Shown in pieces: positions 57,094-64,000 of a stretch of DNA of 64,000 bases. The stretch is from Clavaria fumosa (Eukaryota > Basidiomycota > Agaricomycetes > Agaricales > Clavariaceae). Below the pieces are notes generated by a model. It saw only the letters and a list, made by a program, of their open reading frames with translations, ran no database searches and had not been told where the DNA came from. How positions within the stretch are numbered: position 1 is the stretch's first letter; each line of letters begins with the position of its first letter. The stretch lies in assembly GCA_951802425.1 (NCBI GenBank), contig OX637804.1, positions 620,001-684,000 of the forward strand, read 5' to 3'. The position numbers and the translations under genes were made by a program.

Positions 57094-57411
57094 TCAATCG
57101 GCCCATTGATCTTCTTCTTCATCACTGGGCCTACGTGGATCGGAATATTCATCCGGTAAGTCCTCTTCCGAGTCCTCCGGTGAGTCCTCCTCTTCCGAGT
57201 CATCCGATAAGCACTCTTCCGAGTCCCCCAGGTTCGGGTCGTTCTCGACCTGGGCTCGCTTCTCCGCGTTCATCTGAACGCCGCTCTCGGGCTTGTCCGT
57301 GACCGAGTTCCGTGCCCTGCTGAGTACCCTGGTGCTGTCGTCCCGTTTCTTCGGGGGACTCTCAGTACCGTACCGTACCAGGGGTTCTCCAGCTCGTTCC
57401 ACGGATGGCAT
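57094..57411 (-). CDS. Acidic repeat-tail protein, copy B
   Basis: Starts MPSVERAGEPLVRYG. The tail is rich in Asp/Glu/Ser (CLSDDSEEEDSPEDSEED). A 58-bp GT-AG stretch just upstream (GTGACCC…TTGACAG) could be an intron linking it to PPPTPK. Same position as copies A and C but an unrelated tail. Confidence 0.42.
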   Translation of the reverse strand: MPSVERAGEPLVRYGTESPPKKRDDSTRVLSRARNSVTDKPESGVQMNAEKRAQVENDPNLGDSEECLSDDSEEEDSPEDSEEDLPDEYSDPRRPSDEEEDQWAD

Positions 57412-57633
57412 GTCAGGTGCTGTCAAAATGATGCTGAGTGAGTGCTTGTAAAAACGGCCAGATGAAGAGGGTCACCTTTGGCGTGGGTGGGGGGGATTGT
57501 TGCTTGCTTTGCTCCCTCCTGTTGTTCAGTTTATTATAAGTCTGTTGCCAACCGCATCTTACAAGGCGATACACAATCATGGGAACTCTCGCACAGGCGA
57601 CCAATACGAAACTCGTCTTGGAACACCCATCTG

Positions 57634-57948
57634 CTAGCAAACCCGTTCCCCGTCTGCAGCCACGGTACTTGAAATCAGGAGAGTGTACGGAAAAACTCTG
57701 TACAAGGCTTCTGCCGAGACTATATGAGATACCTTATCCTCAAACAACAGCGCCAGATGACCCTCCCACGCTCCAGGAGTGTGTCGACATCCACAGTGGT
57801 TATCGCACAAGCAGAACCCCTCCCCCGTCGCCTCAAACTGGCGCAGGGACTCTGGGACGGACTTGTAGAATGTCGTCGTACTCTTTGACCTCGCCTTCTT
57901 GACGACCCCTTCCTTCGCGCCAAGCCTCGCAGAGTCAGTCCACGACAC
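57634..57948 (-). other. Conserved minus-strand segment with Cys-rich motif, module B
   Basis: Reads SARLGAKEGVVKKARSKSTT then ATGEGFCLCDNHCGCRHTPG and HLALLFEDK. Nearly identical in module C (62130-61816) and recognisable in module A (26500-26270). The C-x-C-x3-C-x-C run and its conservation suggest a real exon; protein family unknown. Confidence 0.45.
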
Positions 57949-58848
57949 CTACCCTGTCGCAGATCAGGTGCTCGCACTTCGACGTGTTTCCTTTAGCGTT
58001 CTTATGGTAGTGCTTCTGGCATTTCCTGGGTGGCGGTCTGCAGCTTCAGCGCAAACTGCCGGCGTTACGTAACAACGAAGAGGTTCTCGCCAGCGCCATC
58101 GTACCCTGACATAAGAGCTCGCACGCAAGGCCGCGCGCCATGGACAGCGGGATGCGGGTGAGATCCAAAATGGAGGTACGGCCGATGCGACGCCCATGGC
58201 GACGAGGGAACATGGAGCGCATGGCACATGAAGATGCCTTAGACTGTCGTCGGCATCACCGTTCACATCGTTCCCTTTGCTGCTTATGCGAGGTTCTCGC
58301 GTCGGACGGCCCACATATCGTGAGGTCTGGAGTGGAAAAGACAGCAGGTCACGAAGGACGCTCGAGTGCGATCTGGCCATTGGATAAACCGCAACCACGC
58401 ATCGCCTGCAGCTATACCGTTCAGCACACAGCAGGATTGTCGTCCTCGCGAAACGTGCTGTACGAGTCGGACGTCCCGGATTATTTGATGCAACCGCTTA
58501 GTATTACCATGGCGTGACGAAGAAGACAGCGAAGGCGCGGCGACGTGGCGTAGCAGCTCTAGCGGATCAGGCGCTCCCTCGCTCGACGCAGGGCCTGCGG
58601 TCTTCGCAGACGCACCTGTTCGACCCAGTGTTCGTGCCCACGATGACACTGCACGCTAATGCGCTGAGATTAAGGCCACGGCTTGCCTGCTCGGGGAAGG
58701 CGCCATGGATGAGTCATGCTATTCAATGCTCTCAGACGCCCCCCCCGCCATGTTTTATGTGATGGGATTACCCGAGAGTCGCGACGTCATAGCCAGACTT
58801 TACAACCTAATCATGATTAGGTCATGAAAGAAGGGTGACCACAAGCAT

Positions 58849-59435
58849 CGTGAAGACACATTGGCCGACATTTGTAGGGAAATCACCGCGGCGTTGCGCC
58901 CCTGAATCCACACTCCTGCATTCGCGCAGATACTCGAGTCGACCTCCTTCGCGACGCGCTTGACCTTCTTCGCCGTCGTCGACCAGTTCGGCCAGCTCCG
59001 CGACGCGCTCACGCACAAACCCCATATCGCCTACGCACGGCGGAGGAGTTGCAGCCGAAGGCCGGATAGTGGAGGGAATTCCTAAAGCTACCGAGTGGGA
59101 TGGGCTGATTAGTGACAAGGAAGGTGTCGGCGCAGGCTTCAGTGAGGGGAAGGTTTGTAAAACGTTCCACCATTGGTGAGGCGAGTTGATGAAGTCGTCC
59201 CAGCATTGATGTAGCATCAGAGATACGCGAAAGCCTAAGCATCGGCCTGAGCATCGAGATACCCAAACCACTATCCTTGGGACTATGCTGGAATAGTGCG
59301 AGGGTAACCGCGACCCAGACCCAAGGATGCAATTCCCGGATCAGGAGTATGCTTTTCCGCCATCACCCCAGTTGGTGATAAAGAAGTGACGAGGTACAGC
59401 TTTTCGAGGAACGCTCCTCTCTCTTGACGGCGACA
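58849..59435. other. Region upstream of T2
   Basis: The minus strand includes RERVAELAELVDDG (about 59010-58970) and a second frame AKEVDSSICANAGVWIQGR, a decayed relative of the 22240 fragment. 59081-59225 matches the region upstream of T1. Confidence 0.45.
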
Positions 59436-60560
59436 ATGTGCCCGCAATGGGCAGCTCTGGCGATGTCTGCTGTTGCAATCCTAGTCGCAGTTGCGAAGCC
59501 ATTGGCACCACCAACGACTGGGCTCATTCATCTTTCCATTTATGGCCACCCAATGCGAGCCGTTCGACATTTTCTACAACTCGACGGTGGATGGATACTC
59601 CTTTTTCTTTCAGGATATAACATACTCGCACACTCTTTTCACCATTACTGTCCCCAAAGGCATTGGTTATTTGGAATGGATTTGCAACATTCCCGCCAGT
59701 ATCGCATTCGATGTGTTCCCTCCACTGTTTGATTACACTGTCCATGCTGGGTCGTCGTCGGCTTGCTTGGTGAATATCACGACAACCTATTCCCATCTGT
59801 ATTACGCCACGACTGTTTTTGCATCCTACACTCGAACCGCTTCTCCGCTCGTCACTTCCCTCCCCACAATTGCTTTGTATGTCTCCTTTCCCGTCCGCTG
59901 CTTGTCCCTGACCCAACCATTATCAGACCTACCGCCACCTTTCCCACAGGTACATTCTCGACCATTACACTCAAGTACGCTCCATTCTTTAGGTTTCCAC
60001 ACGGCATACTAATCAACTCGACAGCCCAATTCTGGCTGTCATACCGACAACGTCCCCACCATCGTCATCCTCACCAGTGACTTCTTCCATAAGCTCGCCG
60101 CCCTCGCCAACAGTGTCCTCACCTTCCACGAGCTCGCCAACACCTTCTCACAAATCACGCAATGCTGCGGTTGCTGGTGGTGTCGTCGGCGCAGGAGCCT
60201 TTGTTCTACTCATCCTCACTCTTGTTCTCTGGTGGAGGCGTAGGAGTTCATTACAAGCACGTACATCTTCTCCCATCGATCCTCAACCCGCGTCTATCTC
60301 AGGATTGGCGACAGGCGAGTTGGACTCTATGGACCTCTCATCACCATATGAGTTTTCTGGTGCGCTCATCATATCCACTCACCTATGCCCTCAACTATAC
60401 GGCACCTCTGTCAGGCGCGAAATTCCTTCGCGGCGCGCGGCAATACCAATTTTCGCCACCCGACCCTTGCAGTCACAGGACTGAGCCCTCGTCTGACAAT
60501 CCCATTGTCGTCCAGATGACGGGCACTCCTGAGGCCCACGTGTGCCCCATAGGTAAAGTA
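59436..60560 (+). pseudogene. T2: paralogue of membrane protein T1, frameshifted and truncated
   Basis: Starts MCPQWAALAMSAVAILVAVA. A deletion near 59520 relative to T1 shifts the frame. The ectodomain then continues (FPFMATQCEPFDIFYNST, GYLEWICNIPASIAF, SSACLVNITTTYSHLYY). The two introns correspond to those of T1, the second with the same TACTAATC branch. The Ser/Thr stalk and TM helix (AAVAGGVVGAGAFVLLILT) end in WWRRRR. The cytosolic tail is lost: homology stops near 60560 and module C begins at 60643. No PPxY remains. Confidence 0.8.
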
Positions 60561-61264
60561 TCCTCTTTTCCGTTGGAGCGTGGGGCTCTAAAAATATCGC
60601 AACACGCACTCCCCTTTTGCTGCTCTAGTCGGCCAGGGGACGCACCTATCAAGATGTCTCATGATTCAACCCCTCCGACATGCATTGGCAACGACGACGG
60701 CGAAGAAGAATTGAACGGACTCGCCCACATCGGGTGCACGCGCGTTTGTGTATGCGCCCCCAGTCCATCCAATCCCCCACCTTCCTGTTTCCTGAGGTTG
60801 CCCAGCAACAGCAGCGGCGACTATAACCCACTTGACCCTGTGCTCCTTACCCACACATTCCTCATTTCTCAGCAAGGTCTTCCTTCTTTCATTTGCATAT
60901 CTGCCTTGCTAATTGCTTTTGACTTCATCGCGGGGTCGCAGACGTTGGTCAGTTGCCGCGCACAAGTACGCTTATTGATGTTGATGGACCACAAGTGGAT
61001 TCATCATTATTGTAATACTACGTTTTGGGACTCAAAAATCATGTTGTGTTCAGACGTTGCAGAGAGAAGAACATAGTATTTTTGCCAGACTCAAACAATG
61101 GGGACAGCTCTAGTTACTTGGACACCCGTTACAAGGGCAAAAAGGACTGAATGTGTGAGATATGTGTGTAACGACAAATAGAACGCACCAACCCTTGTGT
61201 GTTGTTGCCATCCACCGACAATCGCCGTCTTTGTCATTCATCAATGACATCACTAGCTTCTTCT

Positions 61265-61597
61265 TCATCGGTCCGGAATATAGACAGCTTCATTGGTCGG
61301 GTCAGCTTCTTCTTCTTCTTCTTCATCGGTCTGGTCAGCTTCTTCTTCTTCTTCGGTCTCGTCAGCTACTACTTCATCGGGCGGCAGAAATGCGACGGAA
61401 CCACCATCGCCGCCGGTATTCCCGACCGGGTCCGGTGCCCAGGTGGACATTTGGGCCCGTACAGAGTAGTCGGAGTCGGAGCCGGTGTTGGGGCCGGGGT
61501 TCAGTGGTTCCCAGATGGTGTACCCCACATCGGGGTCTACCGACTGGTAGTTGGTGTACACCGTATAGGTGTCTTCAACTCGTTCCACGGATGGCAT
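61265..61597 (-). CDS. Acidic repeat-tail protein, copy C
   Basis: Starts MPSVERVEDTYTVYTNYQS; ends in ETEEEEEADQTDEEEEEEAD. The frame is open upstream to 61822, so the true start is uncertain. Upstream and flanking DNA match copy B closely, the tail does not. Confidence 0.42.
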   Translation of the reverse strand: MPSVERVEDTYTVYTNYQSVDPDVGYTIWEPLNPGPNTGSDSDYSVRAQMSTWAPDPVGNTGGDGGSVAFLPPDEVVADETEEEEEADQTDEEEEEEADPTNEAVYIPDR

Positions 61598-61815
61598 GTC
61601 AAGTGCTGTATGATGCTGAGTGAGTGCTTGTAAAAACGGCCAGATGAAGAGGGTCACCTTTGGCGTGGGTGGGGGGGATTGTTGCTTGCTTTGCTCCCTC
61701 CTGTTGTTCAGTTTATTATAAGTCTGTTGCCAACCGCATCTTACAAGGCGATACACGGTCATGGGAACTCTCGCACAGGCGACCAATACGAAACTCGTCT
61801 TGGAACACCCATCTG

Positions 61816-62130
61816 CTAGCAAACCCGTTCCCCGTCTGCAGCCACGGTACTTGAAATCAGGAGAGTGTACGGAAAAACCCTGTACAAGGCTTCTGCCGAG
61901 ACTATATGAGATACCTTATCCTCAAACAACAGCGCCAGATGACCCTCCCACGCTCCAGGAGTGTGTCGACATCCACAGTGGTTATCGCACAAGCAGAACC
62001 CCTCCCCCGTCGCCTCAAGCTGGCGCAGGGACTCTGGGACGGACTTGTAGAATGTCGTCGTACTCTTTGACCTCGCCTTCTTGACGACCCCTTCCTTCGC
62101 GCCAAGCCTCGCAGAGTCAGTCCACGACAC
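61816..62130 (-). other. Conserved minus-strand segment with Cys-rich motif, module C
   Basis: Same as 57948-57634 with a single amino-acid change (RQFEATG to RQLEATG). Confidence 0.45.
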
Positions 62131-63021
62131 CTACCCTGTCGCAGATCAGGTGCTCGCACTTCGACGTGTTTCCTTTAGCGTTCTTATGGTAGTGCTTCTG
62201 GCATTTCCTGGGTGGCGGTCTGCAGCTTCAGCGCAAACTGCCGGCGTTACGTAACAACGAAGAGGTTCTCGCCAGCGCCATCGTACCCTGACATAAGAGC
62301 TCGCACGCAAGGCCGCGCGCCATGGACAGCGGGATGCGGGTGAGATCCAAAATGGAGGTACGGCCGATGCGACGCCCATGGCGACGAGGGAACATGGAGC
62401 GCATGGCACATGAAGATGCCTTAGACTGTCGTCGGCATCACCGTTCACATCGTTCCCTTTGCTGCTTATGCGAGGTTCTCGCGTCGGACGGCCCACATAT
62501 CGTGAGGTCTGGAGTGGAAAAGACAGCAGGTCACGAAGGACGCTCGAGTGCGATCTGGCCATTGGAAAAACCGCAACCACGCATCGCCTGCAGCTATACC
62601 GTTCAGCACACAGCAGGATTGTCGTCCTCGCGAAACGTGCTGTACGAGTCGGACGTCCCGGATTATTTGATGCAACCGCTTAGTATTACCATGGCGTGAC
62701 GAAGAAGACAGCGAAGGCGCGGCGACGTGGTGTAGCAGCTCTAGCGGATCAGGCGCTCCCTCGCTCGACGCAGGGCCTGCGGTCTTCGCAGACGCACCTG
62801 TTCGACCCAGTGTTCATGCCCACGATGACACTGCACGCTAATGCGCTGAGCGGCTTGCCTGCTCGGGGAAGGCGCCATGGATGAGTCATGCTATTCAATG
62901 CTCTCAGACGCCCCCCCGCCATGTTTTATGTGATGGGATTACCCGAGAGTCGCGACGTCATAGCCAGACTTTACAACCTAATCATGATTAGGCCATGAAA
63001 GAAGGGTGACCACAAGCATTA

Positions 63022-63189
63022 CTACTGTACTTGATTAAATTGCGGGTATCTGGGTGTACTATTGCGAAATCAATGACCATAGATAACACTATAAAACGCA
63101 AAGCATTGTCAGCCTTGCTTACTCCATCATGCGTATGCAGTGCAGAAATGTTGCGCAAGGCCCTCGCACTATGCAGAGATGTTCAACAT
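63022..63189. other. Spacer between module C and T3
   Basis: No feature seen. Confidence 0.4.
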
Positions 63190-64000
63190 TCATTCCGAAT
63201 ATGGTGGTGGCGAGGACATCATAGTCTGCAAGTCGGGAGATACCGAGAGCAGACTGTTAACAGAGGCAACGACCCGTCTCTCCTGCGGGCTTAGCCGTGC
63301 GCGCTCGATGACCCCTAGGACAGCTGCAAGATCAAGGGGACCCTCCTGGGGTTCGCTCAGTGGGGGCGGCCGGAATGGCGGCGCGGCGTCTCGCAGTGCC
63401 GTCTCTGGCGCCACATCCGCAGCCTCCAAGGGATGAGCGTGCGGCGGCTGTGGGTCGGCAGTCGGCGGCGTGCGAGATGACAACGCCGCCGCTGGTGTGG
63501 GGAGCGGCGCCCGGGGCCCACTATCCATAGGCTCGCGCGGCCGTTGAGACGCGAGAAGGGGCGCGGCTTCCACGCGCGCGATGGTGAGGTGGGATGGCCT
63601 CTGGCCGGCTAAACGACCCGGTGAGGCTAGAATGCGGTCGGGAGTGCAGAGGAAGAGGACACTCTACCTTCGGGGACCGCGTCTGCCGCAGGACTGCCTG
63701 TCGCCGGAGCGGCCATGGCATCGCTGCCAGAAGAGAGCCCGCCCGCGTTACCGCAGGGATCGGGTGGGGTTTGCGGCGTGCCGATGGGGAATTTCGTGCC
63801 TGGGACACGTCCCGCGTTGATTGAAGGTGCGTGCGCTAGGAGGGACATGGTGGACGTACCAGAAAACGGGAACGGGGATGGGAGGTAAGTGGGCTCCAGC
63901 TCGCCCGTTTCCAGCCCTGAGACAGCTGCGGGCTGTGGATCGAAGGGAGAAGATGCTCGTGCTAGCGCCGGACATCTGCATTTCCGCCGGAGCACGAATA
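63190..64000 (-). CDS. T3: cytosolic half of a T1-like membrane protein (cut by window edge)
   Basis: The window edge lies just after the TM helix: LRRKCRCPALARASSPFDPQ aligns with the WRRRRSSFLASASSPIDPP stretch of T1. Pro-rich tail with one intron (about 63653-63600, GTAGAGTG…CGTTTAG) in the place of T1 intron 3. Ends SPPPYSE, keeping the PPxY motif of T1. No stop or frameshift is seen in the visible part, so T3 may be the intact family member. Ectodomain and start lie beyond 64000. Confidence 0.7.

Larger units (their letters stand above)
54162..58848. repeat. Segmental duplication, module B
   Basis: 54162-56720 matches module A 21320-23830. 56456-58848 matches module C 60643-63021 at very high identity except for a variable stretch (57050-57410). 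Candidate genes run on the minus strand; no complete gene model was obtained. Confidence 0.88.
60643..63021. repeat. Segmental duplication, module C
   Basis: Near-identical to 56456-58848 of module B, including start (CACCTATCAA) and end (GGTGACCACAAGCAT). It replaced the 3' end of T2. Confidence 0.92.

Overview
The window looks like a repeat-dense, accessory stretch of a filamentous basidiomycete (probably Agaricomycetes) genome. Evidence: about 50-bp GT-AG introns with CTAAC/CTAAT branch sites, chromodomain Gypsy retrotransposons, short-LTR Copia, a KDZ-type transposase gene with its CxC2 cysteine cluster, and lineage-style single-pass membrane proteins. No species is assigned. Few genes are intact and most of the 64 kb is transposons inserted into transposons.

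Layout. 1-13235: a four-layer nest. An antisense Gypsy fragment (12850-13235) was hit by Gypsy-B (…-12849), whose integrase was hit by Gypsy-A (1-10318), whose pol was hit by an intact Tc1/mariner-like element (3389-5925) with a TA target duplication. 13390-14430: a 45-bp minisatellite. 14471-14779: a MITE with an 8-bp duplication. 15737-17328: membrane protein gene T1. 17485-20805: a CpG-depleted CATCAG-ended element (X1). 21320-27112: duplicated module A, with a second MITE-type element. 27113-28600: Copia-1 remnant split by a third MITE. 28601-38814: a second copy of X (X2), itself split by a MULE-like element with 8-bp duplication (29641-32925) and by an almost intact Copia-2 with 95-bp LTRs (34033-38551). 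38815-39591: unknown antisense gene. 41075-53101: a KDZ transposase pseudogene that can be read through three insertions (Z, Y and Gypsy-C). 53190-53834: its repeat-rich 3' end. 54162-58848 module B, 59436-60560 membrane gene copy T2, 60643-63021 module C, 63190-64000 membrane gene copy T3.

Common threads. (1) Decay is dominated by CpG transitions: the two LTRs of Gypsy-A differ almost only at CpG sites, and many premature stops across Gypsy-A, -B, -C, Copia-1 and KDZ are CGA to TGA. This fits cytosine methylation of repeats followed by deamination. (2) Several non-autonomous elements, plus the 3' end of the KDZ element, share CATCAG…CTGATG ends and 2-bp duplications, suggesting one KDZ-linked family. 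(3) The right third is a tandem segmental duplication of a membrane-protein gene and an unidentified minus-strand gene family carrying hypervariable acidic tails.
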